Source of the DNA: Posidoniimonas corsicana | Lineage (GTDB): Bacteria > Planctomycetota > Planctomycetia > Pirellulales > Lacipirellulaceae | Direction: 5' to 3' | Assembly (NCBI RefSeq): GCF_007859765.1 | Contig: NZ_SIHJ01000002.1 | Span: 744,001-808,000, forward strand | Length of the DNA stretch: 64,000 bases | Shown here: positions 8,689-17,262 of the stretch, piece after piece | Layout: every line of letters starts with the position of its first letter | How positions within the stretch are numbered: position 1 is the stretch's first letter | Translations under genes and position numbers: made by a program | The notes under the pieces: model-generated | Databases searched by the model: none | Told to the model about the DNA's origin: nothing | What the model saw: only the letters and a program-made list of their open reading frames with translations

Positions 8689-9837
8689 ATGCAAGTTCCC
8701 TTCTCGCCCCCCAGCATCACCGATGTCGAGATCGCAGAAGTTCTTGACACACTGAGTTCTGGGTGGATCACAACTGGCCCCAAGACCCGCGTCTTCGAGC
8801 AGGCGTTTTGCGAGCGTGTCGGGGCCAAGGCCGCGGTCGCTGTCAACTCTTGCACGGCGGCTCTGGCGCTCGCACTCAAGCTGCATGAGATCGGGCCTGG
8901 GGACGAAGTCATAACCACAACACTCACCTTCACGTCGACGGTCAACGTAATCGAACACACAGGCGCCAGGCCCGTGCTCGTCGACGTCTGCCCCGACACG
9001 CTCAACATCGACCCGGAGCAGGTCGAGCGGTCCATAACATGTCGCACCAAAGCGGTAATCGCGGTTCACTACGCTGGGCACCCGGCCGATATACCTGCTC
9101 TACAGGCTATATGCGATAGCCACGGATTGAAGCTGATCGAAGACGCGGCGCACGCATTGCCCGCCGCTATCGGCGGCAGGACTATCGGTGGAACAGGCAA
9201 TCTGACCACGTTCAGCTTCTACGCCACCAAGAACCTCGCAACCGGCGAGGGCGGCATGCTCACCGGCCCGCCCGAACTGCTCGAGCGTGCCAGGACTCTT
9301 AGTCTTCATGGGATGAGCCGCAATGCCTGGAACCGGTACGGGGCCAACGGAGACTGGTTCTACGACGTGCTTGAACCCGGCTTCAAGTACAACATGAGCG
9401 ACCTTCAGGCCGCATTGGGTGTCGCGCAGCTCAAACGCTTGGACGACCTGCAGGCCCGCCGCGCCGAGATTTACAACAGGTACAACAACGTATTTGCACG
9501 CGTCGACGGTGTTCAGACGCCGGTCCTCCGGTTGGGTTGCGACCACGCACACCACCTCTACGTGCTCCGGATGCAAGACCATAACGACCGAGACGAGCTA
9601 GTAAACCGGCTTCGAGAATATAGCGTGAGCACCTCCGTGCACTTCATCCCAGTGCACATCCACAAGTACTACCGAGATCGCTACGGGTACTCGCAAAACG
9701 ACTTTCCTGTGGCGTTTGACAGCTATCAACGGATGGTTAGCCTGCCGCTGTCGCCGGCGTTAACCGACGATCAAGTGACGTACGTTGCCGACAAGGTCGC
9801 CTGCGTTATCGCCGGCGCCAGAAAGGCGGCTGCGTAG
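8689..9837 (+). CDS. DegT/DnrJ/EryC1/StrS (ArnB-like) sugar aminotransferase
   Basis: A 382-residue PLP enzyme. The N-terminus has PFSPPSITDVEIAEVLDTLSSGWIT, the cofactor loop has EDAAHALPA, and the Schiff-base lysine is in FSFYATKNLATGEGGML. The family transfers an amino group to a 3- or 4-keto nucleotide sugar. The only 4-keto-sugar maker in view is the CapE-like dehydratase at 1993, whose product resembles the substrate of PseC-type aminotransferases. This gene could therefore branch off the FucNAc route, or use a keto sugar made elsewhere. The next gene begins 3 bp after the stop. Confidence 0.88.
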   Translation: MQVPFSPPSITDVEIAEVLDTLSSGWITTGPKTRVFEQAFCERVGAKAAVAVNSCTAALALALKLHEIGPGDEVITTTLTFTSTVNVIEHTGARPVLVDVCPDTLNIDPEQVERSITCRTKAVIAVHYAGHPADIPALQAICDSHGLKLIEDAAHALPAAIGGRTIGGTGNLTTFSFYATKNLATGEGGMLTGPPELLERARTLSLHGMSRNAWNRYGANGDWFYDVLEPGFKYNMSDLQAALGVAQLKRLDDLQARRAEIYNRYNNVFARVDGVQTPVLRLGCDHAHHLYVLRMQDHNDRDELVNRLREYSVSTSVHFIPVHIHKYYRDRYGYSQNDFPVAFDSYQRMVSLPLSPALTDDQVTYVADKVACVIAGARKAAA

Positions 9838-9840
9838 GCG

Positions 9841-11733
9841 ATGGTCCGATTGCTGGACATCTTGTTCGCCTCTATCGGCTTGGTCGTGCTTTCTCCTCTC
9901 CTGGCAGTGGCGGCCATTGCTGTGCGGACAGACAGCCCTGGCCGTCCGTTCTTCCGCCAGCAGCGGATAGGCAAGCATGGAACGCCGTTCTGGCTCTATA
10001 AAGTCCGAACGATGACCTCCACGCAACGTGGGGATCAGGCTCCTCAGATAACAGTGGCGGGAGATCAGCGAGTCACGCGGGTTGGGGCCATCCTTCGTCG
10101 CACTAAGATCGACGAGCTGCCACAACTCTGGAATGTCGTCCGCGGCGACATGAGCCTCGTAGGCCCTCGCCCGGAGGTTCCAAGGTATGTTGAGCTGTAT
10201 GACGACAATCAACGGCGGGTCCTCGCAGTGCGTCCGGGGATCACCGACTTGGCATCATTAGAGTACCTTGACGAGGAGGCGATCCTCGCGGAATCACCGG
10301 ATCCCGAGAGGCACTACCGCGACGTCGTGATGCCAGAGAAGCTTGCTATTAACTTTCGCTACACCGATCATCCAACCGTCTACGCGTACCTGTCGATCCT
10401 AGCTTCCACGCTAAAGGCTGTGGCATTTCGGGCGCTGGCGACGGGAGTACCTACGCAGCTCGGGCTGAGATCAGTTTTGAGTAGCGGGCTACTGGTGCTG
10501 GTGGGAGCCGGAATCTGGCGGGGCGGGGTCGCGTTGGCGGTTGTAACGGCCGGTATGCTGCTTGGCGCCGACCAGTTGGGGCTGATTGGGTGGGTCCAGG
10601 CGACAGCCGGATCAGCCGGCGTGTTCTTCGGAGCGTCCGCAGGTCTTGTGCTCACCAAGCTACTTGCGGAGACGCGACGCCCTCGACGCCGCCTCGCGGT
10701 GGTAGGTGGCGCAAGCGTTGCGGCAGTTGGATTGACTTGCCTAATGTCGGCACTGTTGATCGTCGGCGCTCCCTGGCTGTCAGAGGTTGGCGTCGGAAGC
10801 GACGGGGCGACACCCGTCCTCCGTTGCGCCGCGATTCTGGCGATCGGCTCCACGGTTAGCATGGCAATGGCTGGAGCCCTCGTCGGCCTCCGCATGGGGC
10901 GTTCGCTCGTATCCTCCGCGTTGCTCGCTTCCAGCGTGGTCGTGATCGTCACGCCAGTGCTTGCTTCCGTGTGGGGCGTCACCGGAGTTGTCTCCGGAAT
11001 GGCGGTGGGAACTCTCTGGTACGCCGGTTGTTTGGCCACCGCCGTACGGCGTCGGCTTGGCGGCTGGCCGAACGCCGCAGACTCCCTCGCCGAACTCTGG
11101 CCACTCATGAAGCGGATCGGGCCGGCGTCACTGCTGTTCGCGGTGGCCGCGCCAACCGACTTGCTGTGCATGACAATCATGGCAGCCTCGACAGACATCG
11201 CCGAGCTCGGCGTCTACGTCGCTGCGAATCAGGTCTTCCTGCTGTGTCGCCTAGTGATCGCCGCCGTGAGCTCGGCTGCGCTGTCTGAAATGTCGGCCTC
11301 CCAGCACTCCGCCTCAAGATTGCACCGCCGACTCGCGATGGCGCCGGTGTTTGTCGGCATGCCTCTCGCGATACTCGGATCAGTAGCGGCGGGCTGGGCG
11401 CCTGTGGTTATGGGAGACGGGTTTCAGTCGCTCGATGTGCTCGTTCGCTGGATGATGTTGACCGCACTCGCGTTCGCTGCCAGCCAAGCGTGGGAGAAGG
11501 TCGCGGTAGCCAACGATCAGCTCTGGACGGCCGCGGGCGCATCCGTAGCGTGGTCAGTGGTCTGCGTGCTTGGGTTCTCCGCTTCTGGCAGGGGCTCCGT
11601 CGACCTCGCGATGTGGCGTACCCTAGCCTACACGTTCCAATTTGCAGTTCTGTTCCTAGCGGTCAACGTTTGTGGAGGCAGCGAGTCCGAGCCAAGGGAG
11701 GTTGAGCTCTCAAGTCCGAGGGCCGCCGCATGA
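9841..11733 (+). CDS. Fusion of initiating phosphoglycosyl transferase and Wzx-like flippase
   Basis: A single frame of 630 codons. Residues 1-200 are a bacterial sugar transferase (monotopic PGT): the membrane hairpin [23 protein letters not shown], the catalytic Asp-Glu in [12 protein letters not shown] (D91, E92), [12 protein letters not shown] at 105-116 and [13 protein letters not shown]. Residues about 205-610 are highly hydrophobic, with roughly 10-12 membrane segments and Wzx/MATE-like features ([17 protein letters not shown], and [20 protein letters not shown]). The first part would load a sugar phosphate on undecaprenyl phosphate and the second would flip the finished lipid-linked unit. 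No stop or frameshift lies between them. ATG 9841 follows the previous stop by 3 bp; the 3' end overlaps the next gene by 4 bp. Confidence 0.82.
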   Translation: MVRLLDILFASIGLVVLSPLLAVAAIAVRTDSPGRPFFRQQRIGKHGTPFWLYKVRTMTSTQRGDQAPQITVAGDQRVTRVGAILRRTKIDELPQLWNVVRGDMSLVGPRPEVPRYVELYDDNQRRVLAVRPGITDLASLEYLDEEAILAESPDPERHYRDVVMPEKLAINFRYTDHPTVYAYLSILASTLKAVAFRALATGVPTQLGLRSVLSSGLLVLVGAGIWRGGVALAVVTAGMLLGADQLGLIGWVQATAGSAGVFFGASAGLVLTKLLAETRRPRRRLAVVGGASVAAVGLTCLMSALLIVGAPWLSEVGVGSDGATPVLRCAAILAIGSTVSMAMAGALVGLRMGRSLVSSALLASSVVVIVTPVLASVWGVTGVVSGMAVGTLWYAGCLATAVRRRLGGWPNAADSLAELWPLMKRIGPASLLFAVAAPTDLLCMTIMAASTDIAELGVYVAANQVFLLCRLVIAAVSSAALSEMSASQHSASRLHRRLAMAPVFVGMPLAILGSVAAGWAPVVMGDGFQSLDVLVRWMMLTALAFAASQAWEKVAVANDQLWTAAGASVAWSVVCVLGFSASGRGSVDLAMWRTLAYTFQFAVLFLAVNVCGGSESEPREVELSSPRAAA

Positions 11734-13172
11734 ACTCTACAGCACAACTGCGCCGGCAAGGCACGAAGCTATTGAGGCGGCGGACTACTCGATCCCTTAG
11801 TATCTATAGTGGCGCCGGCCCCAGCGCTCGCCTAACTGGGGCCAGCCACACCTCCGCGCCGTCGCTAGCGTCGTTAGCCGTGCCGCTAATGTTTGCTCCG
11901 GTATTCTGGGGAACACACTCTTTACGGATCAACCTGGGCTACTTATGCGGCGGTGGAATCCTTGCAGAAGAGTTTGCAGTCCACGCCAGTCTGCTTGTCT
12001 GCGGGCTGGGTGCCTTCTTTCTCTTCGTCGCTGGAGGAGTCCAGCGGAGCGTGCGATGGTTCGCGATCTACGCAGCCTGCTGGCTGACTCTCTCCTGCCT
12101 TTACGGACTCCGAATCGAATCCGGATGGCCGAACGTCTTGTTCTATCTTCAGACGCTGACCCCCGTCTTCGCACTGGCCGCAGGTAACCGGATCGCTTCC
12201 TCGCCACGCGACGTTCAGCGACTTAATAGGCTGACTCCGTTCGTCACCGTTGCGTCGCTTACGTTGATCTGGGTGTTTGCGATCACTAAGTTCGGAACCG
12301 GGGCATTGCTGCACGAGCGAATGAGGGTGATCCACGACCTCGCGGTTCTCATACCCCAGTACCAGAACTACTACCCATTCTGCGTGGTCATCAGCTTCAA
12401 CTTCGCACTGGCAAACTACCTTTACGGCCAGCGTTCGTCGCGCACGCTCACGGTGCTCGCGGCGCACGGGCTGATCCTCCCCCTTTGCTGGTCAAGAACC
12501 GCTCTGCTTGGGTTCGCGGCATCCGCCCTTGTTCAGTCGATAGTGAGGTCGCTTGCGTCGCGCGGCGGGGGCGGACGCATTCTCTCGCTCGCGTTCTGCG
12601 CGATCGCCGCGGCCCCTTTTGTCTGGTCCGCGATGGGGGTCACCGAGCGGATGGAGGCGATCGGCGCTGCCGACGTCGCAGACTCCGACTACCGACGGTG
12701 GGACTACCTGCTAGAAGGATTAACGCGGTCTTGGAACGCGCCACTCTTTGGCGACGCGTTCGTTCCAGCTAGAGACACCGCCGCGTCCCATGCGGCTGAC
12801 GCGGTGCCTCGCCTGTTCCACGCCCACAACCAATACGTGGACTTGCTGCTGCGGGGGGGATGGTTGTACGCGATTGCTCTCGTGGCGTTTGGTGTGCAAG
12901 CGGCTCGCAGGTTGTGGTCCGTACTCCGCGCACGAAGCGATACGATCCCTACGTCGGTTCGTGCGTCGGCATCCGCGTCTCTCGGAACGCTTGCCGCGGC
13001 CGCGGTCGGGGCCAACTTCCAACTCTTCTTCATACAGCTGCAAACCGCGACGCCGCTCTTCTTTGTCCTAGGGGCGGCCTACCGCCTCGCGCAGTTACAT
13101 CGATCGGGGAGGTCACGGATCTCGTTTCAGAAAGCACCAGAAACGAGGCGGCGTTTAAGTCCAGTCGCCTAA
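11730..13172 (+). CDS. O-antigen ligase/polymerase-like membrane protein (Wzy or WaaL family)
   Basis: A 480-residue polytopic membrane protein with about ten hydrophobic segments and the periplasmic-loop motif FHAHNQYVDLLLRGGWLYAI near residue 363, the usual Wzy_C/O-antigen ligase hallmark. It would join repeat units or attach the chain to its acceptor on the periplasmic face. The first 50 residues are basic and serine-rich and look cytoplasmic. The ATG overlaps the previous stop (ATGA at 11730-11733), so it is probably coupled to the PGT-flippase fusion. Its last 18 bp overlap the end of the convergent subtilase gene. Confidence 0.85.
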   Translation: MNSTAQLRRQGTKLLRRRTTRSLSIYSGAGPSARLTGASHTSAPSLASLAVPLMFAPVFWGTHSLRINLGYLCGGGILAEEFAVHASLLVCGLGAFFLFVAGGVQRSVRWFAIYAACWLTLSCLYGLRIESGWPNVLFYLQTLTPVFALAAGNRIASSPRDVQRLNRLTPFVTVASLTLIWVFAITKFGTGALLHERMRVIHDLAVLIPQYQNYYPFCVVISFNFALANYLYGQRSSRTLTVLAAHGLILPLCWSRTALLGFAASALVQSIVRSLASRGGGGRILSLAFCAIAAAPFVWSAMGVTERMEAIGAADVADSDYRRWDYLLEGLTRSWNAPLFGDAFVPARDTAASHAADAVPRLFHAHNQYVDLLLRGGWLYAIALVAFGVQAARRLWSVLRARSDTIPTSVRASASASLGTLAAAAVGANFQLFFIQLQTATPLFFVLGAAYRLAQLHRSGRSRISFQKAPETRRRLSPVA

Positions 13173-16100
13173 CAGGTTGAACACCCCGTCGTAGGCGCCG
13201 ACGGTCGCCGAGTTGACGCCGCCATTCTCCCCGCGAGCATCCACTTTCCCAAACCCGCTTGCTTGAAGCGTGACACCGCCCGACACGAGCGTAGCGTCGG
13301 CCCCTGATACCGACAGCATATCGGTGCCTGCCCAGTCTGTAAGCAAGGCGATGTCACTTCCGTACTGGCTGAACGCCTGCGAGTGGGCAAAGCCAGATGC
13401 GTAGTTCAGGTATCCGGCCCCCGACATGTGCGAGGTCGCCCGCTTTGCGTTGAAAAAGTCGTTCCCCGCTGAGTCGTAGAAGACGATCGAGTCCGTGCCG
13501 CCGCCGGAGTAGTTGAGCGCCTTCGAGAAACCATTGGCCGTACGTGTGAACCCGCCGCCGGTCATCTGAGAAGTGGTTGGGGTCGCTACGACGGACTCGT
13601 TACTGACCGTACCGTAGAAGATAGCGAGATCGCTCGCCCCGCTAGCGTTCGCCGTCACCTCTCCGAACCCTTCCGCATACTGAAAGCGGTTCGCGTTCGC
13701 CAGGTACGCGCGATTGCTGAATGAGGTAAACGTGTCGACGCTCCCCGATGCGCCACTGAACACCGCCGTGTCCGAGCCACCGTTTCCGAACGCGTACGTA
13801 CGCGTGAAGCCGGATGCGTTCAACGAAGTGTTAGCCATCGTGAGATTGGCAAAGGCTTGATCGGACACGAACACATCATCACCGGCGTCACCGTGGAAGA
13901 AAGATGAGTCGGCCCCCGAAGATGAGGTGACGTCAACGGCATCGAACCCTTCGGAGTACAGGAAGGTCGCCCCCCCGGACAGGTAGGCTCGATCTGAGAA
14001 GCCCTGGAACGCGTCGTTACCAGATGTGTCTCCAATCACCGCGGAGTCCGTCCCACCTGACGCATACCCGTAGGCCCGCACAAACCCCTCGGACCGGTTA
14101 GTGTATCCTGCACCAGTCATCGAGGCGTAGACGACGTTCGCGTGGAACACCTCATCGCCGGCGGTGTCGTAGAAGGTGGCTCGGTCCGCGCCACCGGTGG
14201 AGACCGCGACAGTGCTAGAAAACCCCTCGGTGTAGTTGAAGAATCCGATGCCAGAAAGGTAGGCTCGGTCGGAGTATGCGACGAAGATGTCGTTCTGAGC
14301 CGAGTCGTGCAACATGGCGGAGTCAGCTCCGCCATTTCCGATCACGTTGATCCTCTCTGAGTTCTCCACGACAACCGACTTCGCCCCTCCTGTGACCGAG
14401 GCGCTGTGCTTAGACATGACGACCGTCTCGTCGCCGCTCGTTCCATACACCGTAACGGAGTCGTTCCCGTTTGCTGCGTCGATCGCGACATCGGGGTAGG
14501 CGGACCCGCTGAGCCCGTACCCCACACCGTTAAATGCTATCGAGAGCGTTTCTCCTAGACGCACTACAATATTGTCGTCTCCCGCGGATCCAACCAAAGC
14601 CGCTTGACCATTCACAACGCTGAGTGCATTCGTGAGTCTCAGATCCAGGTCACTGCTAGTACCATCAACCCGAAGGTACAACTCCTGCCCAGCCGTCGCA
14701 ATGACATCAATGCGGTCTGACGCCCCGCCCTGCTTGATCAGGTTCATGCTGGCGTCGTAGATTGAGAGGCCAACCGATTCAGCGCCGCTTACCCCCTGCA
14801 CCGTCAGGAAGCCCGCCCGGCCGGCCTCAATGCGGAAGAAGGACTCCCCGGCGATGCTGATCCCGGACCTGGTCTCTTGGACCGAGGCGGCGCCCCAGTC
14901 GGTGTAGGTGAAGGTCGACTCGGCCGAGAACGACAGGTCGTAGTACCCCAGCCCGTCGGAGCTCGACAGGGCGACCGTGTACTGCTGGCCGGCCACGACG
15001 TTCAGGGTGTAGGTGGCGCCGCCGTCGCTGCTCCAGCCATCGGCGCCCATGCCGTCCCAGGCCGCCGCCAGCTGATGCGTGGTGTTCTGGGCGTAGAAGG
15101 TCACCGTGCCGGTGGCGCCGGCGGTGAACGTGAAGTAGTCGGAGTCGGTGAGCCGCTCGATGTGGCCGCTCATCGGGGCGGCGTTGGCCTGCGGCCCGGC
15201 GCTGATCGTCCCCAGGTTGTAGGCCTCTTCCACCGAGGACCCAAAGTCGTCCTCGGGCATCAGGGCGTCGATGGCCGCCTGCACGTTCAGCCGGCTGTAC
15301 CAGGCGTCGGAGGCCGTGTCGTAGAACGACTCGGCGGTGGCCATCATGTGGTCGAAGATCGTGTCCTGGGTGATGCCGGTCATGCCGACAAACTCCATCG
15401 CCTCGCGGATGATGACGCTCGCGCCGGCCACGTACGGCGCCGCCATGCTGGTGCCGGAGAAGTTGGCCCAGTCGTCGGTTACCCCGTTGTTGTTGCCCGC
15501 GTAGTCGGGGATGGTGCTGTAGATGTAGCGGCCCGGGGCGGCGATGGCCCGCCCGTGCCGCTGGCTGAAATAGCTCAGGAAGCCGCTGTCGTCCGACGAC
15601 ATCACCGGCACCACGTGCGGGCTGGCGGCGGGGTAGCTGAGCCCGGGCTCGTTGTACGAGGTGTAGCTGTTCCCGGCCGACACCGAGACGAAGATCCCGT
15701 CGGCCTTGAGCTGTGCGAACTCGTCCTCCAGCATGCCCCACGCGGGGATCGAGCTGGAGTTCCAGCTGGTCCCCAGCGAGAGGTTGACCGCGGTGATCGG
15801 GTTCTCGAACGCGTTGCGGTTCTCGTGCACCCACCGCAGCGCGCTCTCGACCCAGCTGAAGTAGCCGGCGCCGTTGTCGGCGAACACCCGGAGACCGACC
15901 AGGTCGACCCCAGGCGCGACTCCGGAGCGGTTGCCGTCGTCGGCGCCGACGATCCCGGCAACGTGGGTGCCGTGGGACCCCTCGGTTCCGTCGTCGTACG
16001 GGTCGGAGTCGCTCTCGGTAAAGTCGTAGCCGCCAACCACGCGGTAGTTGCTGCCCAGCCCGCCCCCCAGGGCGTAGTGGTCGTAGGCGATGCCGGAGTC

Positions 16101-16484
16101 GATCACCGCCACCGTCTGGCCGATGCCAGAGAAGCCGTAGCTCGCCTTCACTTGGTCCATGCCGGTCTGTTGGTGGGCGCTGGCCAGCGACTTCTCGATC
16201 TGGTCGAGCTGCTCCTCAAGCGAGACGACCGGTTGCTCGTCTAGCCAGAAGTCGGCATTGGGGTCGGCGTGGTGCGAGTAGTCGGCGCCGCCCGGCTGCG
16301 TCAGCGCGCCGGCGCCGTGGTGCATGAGCGGCGGCGCGTCCTCCTGCAGCGCGTGGTGCGAGATCGCCCCGCCGAGCAGGCCTCCGAGCGGGTCGGCGGA
16401 CATCACTTCGCGCGACTCGAGGGTCTCGACCTGGCTGCGCCGTGCGGTGCTGCGGCGTTGCTGATTTGGTGACTTCTTCGACAT
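13155..16484 (-). CDS. Secreted subtilase (S8) with PPC-like domain and 46-residue tandem repeats
   Basis: ATG at 16482-16484 is chosen because MSKKSPNQQRRS leads into QVETLESREVMSAD, a common N-terminal pattern of large exported planctomycete proteins; the frame stays open 111 codons further without a protein-like sequence. The 1109-residue product has the S8 triad D129 (AVIDSGI), H171 (GSHGTHVAG) and S346 (SGTSMAAP), with N272 in SAGNS for the oxyanion hole. Residues about 415-525 look like a pre-peptidase C-terminal domain. From 675 to 1091 an Asp/Asn recurs every 46-47 residues in a unit resembling GGADSA.F.DSAGDD.F, a tail of about nine repeats. Such tails are presumably structural or adhesive; their function is unknown. 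It ends 18 bp inside the convergent polymerase gene. Confidence 0.88.
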   Translation of the reverse strand: MSKKSPNQQRRSTARRSQVETLESREVMSADPLGGLLGGAISHHALQEDAPPLMHHGAGALTQPGGADYSHHADPNADFWLDEQPVVSLEEQLDQIEKSLASAHQQTGMDQVKASYGFSGIGQTVAVIDSGIAYDHYALGGGLGSNYRVVGGYDFTESDSDPYDDGTEGSHGTHVAGIVGADDGNRSGVAPGVDLVGLRVFADNGAGYFSWVESALRWVHENRNAFENPITAVNLSLGTSWNSSSIPAWGMLEDEFAQLKADGIFVSVSAGNSYTSYNEPGLSYPAASPHVVPVMSSDDSGFLSYFSQRHGRAIAAPGRYIYSTIPDYAGNNNGVTDDWANFSGTSMAAPYVAGASVIIREAMEFVGMTGITQDTIFDHMMATAESFYDTASDAWYSRLNVQAAIDALMPEDDFGSSVEEAYNLGTISAGPQANAAPMSGHIERLTDSDYFTFTAGATGTVTFYAQNTTHQLAAAWDGMGADGWSSDGGATYTLNVVAGQQYTVALSSSDGLGYYDLSFSAESTFTYTDWGAASVQETRSGISIAGESFFRIEAGRAGFLTVQGVSGAESVGLSIYDASMNLIKQGGASDRIDVIATAGQELYLRVDGTSSDLDLRLTNALSVVNGQAALVGSAGDDNIVVRLGETLSIAFNGVGYGLSGSAYPDVAIDAANGNDSVTVYGTSGDETVVMSKHSASVTGGAKSVVVENSERINVIGNGGADSAMLHDSAQNDIFVAYSDRAYLSGIGFFNYTEGFSSTVAVSTGGADRATFYDTAGDEVFHANVVYASMTGAGYTNRSEGFVRAYGYASGGTDSAVIGDTSGNDAFQGFSDRAYLSGGATFLYSEGFDAVDVTSSSGADSSFFHGDAGDDVFVSDQAFANLTMANTSLNASGFTRTYAFGNGGSDTAVFSGASGSVDTFTSFSNRAYLANANRFQYAEGFGEVTANASGASDLAIFYGTVSNESVVATPTTSQMTGGGFTRTANGFSKALNYSGGGTDSIVFYDSAGNDFFNAKRATSHMSGAGYLNYASGFAHSQAFSQYGSDIALLTDWAGTDMLSVSGADATLVSGGVTLQASGFGKVDARGENGGVNSATVGAYDGVFNLLGDWT

Positions 16485-16893
16485 GGGGTCGATCGTCTCC
16501 CCTGCCAGGCGAGTGCCGAGGCAGCGGGCTTGCCGCCCACGCCGGGGAGCGGGGGCGAGAGGATGAGCGGGGCGACGCGGCGCGATCATCGCGGCCGTCG
16601 TCTGGGGGTGAAAAGGGGGACCGGCGCCCAGTGGCCCGTAGCGGCCGCTCAGTCCTTGCCCGATGAGCGTCCGCTTTGCCGGTCTATGAAACCCTAGGTC
16701 AGGATTTGGCGCAGTCTGGCGGCCGCAAAGAGATTCACGGCTCGCCGGCCCCGGTTGCCTGACAAGCGGGCTGTGAGGGCTAAGAAGGCCGGGGCTGTTG
16801 CAGACCGGCATCACCACGCCCGGACGGCCGATGCCCTATCGCAACGCGAACCAAACCTTGGTGTGGTTCAATCGCCACACAGAGCTAGGCGCC
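16485..16893. other. Upstream region of subtilase gene, no gene seen
   Basis: About 409 bp between the subtilase start and the end of the PH-like gene. A GGGGAG about 12 nt before the ATG may be the subtilase ribosome-binding site. No promoter could be assigned with confidence and the open frames have no protein-like features. Confidence 0.45.
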
Positions 16894-17223
16894 CTAAGCC
16901 CGCTCGGTCGAGAGCTTCTCGCCCGGGATGCCCGCCGACCTCAGGAACTCCAGCACCTCGGCAGGCTGACGCATGGGGTACCAGAAGATCATCCGGGTTG
17001 GGTGCCGGTCGATCGTGTGCTCGATCTTTACTCCAGAACCAACCAGCGGCAGTAGTCCGCACGGCCTGACGCAAGTGATTCCGTCAGTCGGAAACTCGTA
17101 GGTTCGCCCGAACGGCGCCCGCATCACAATGCCCGCCGGCGAGGCCGACAACCGGACGAACGGCCATGACACGTTCATCATTCCGATCTTGGCGCCGCCC
17201 GTGAGCGATGAGGAGTTGGGCAT
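16894..17223 (-). CDS. Small PH-domain-like hypothetical protein
   Basis: A 109-residue soluble protein with no signal peptide. It has alternating beta-type stretches (VSWPFVRLSASPAGIVMRAP, GRTYEFPTDGITCVRP, GVKIEHTI, TRMIFWYPM) and a final helix (PAEVLEFLRSAG), the layout of a bacterial PH-like fold. It starts 40 bp after the PP2C gene on the same strand, so the two are probably co-transcribed. The function is unknown; the fold is inferred from pattern only. Confidence 0.65.
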   Translation of the reverse strand: MPNSSSLTGGAKIGMMNVSWPFVRLSASPAGIVMRAPFGRTYEFPTDGITCVRPCGLLPLVGSGVKIEHTIDRHPTRMIFWYPMRQPAEVLEFLRSAGIPGEKLSTERA

Positions 17224-17262
17224 CTCGGTGCGCCGAGCAGGGTGGGGTGCGACTTCCAGCGG

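Noticed and set aside
14877-16244. A 455-codon plus-strand frame over the subtilase gene
   Set aside because: Antisense shadow with Gly/Arg/Val-biased composition and no recognisable motif; the minus strand shows an intact S8 triad.
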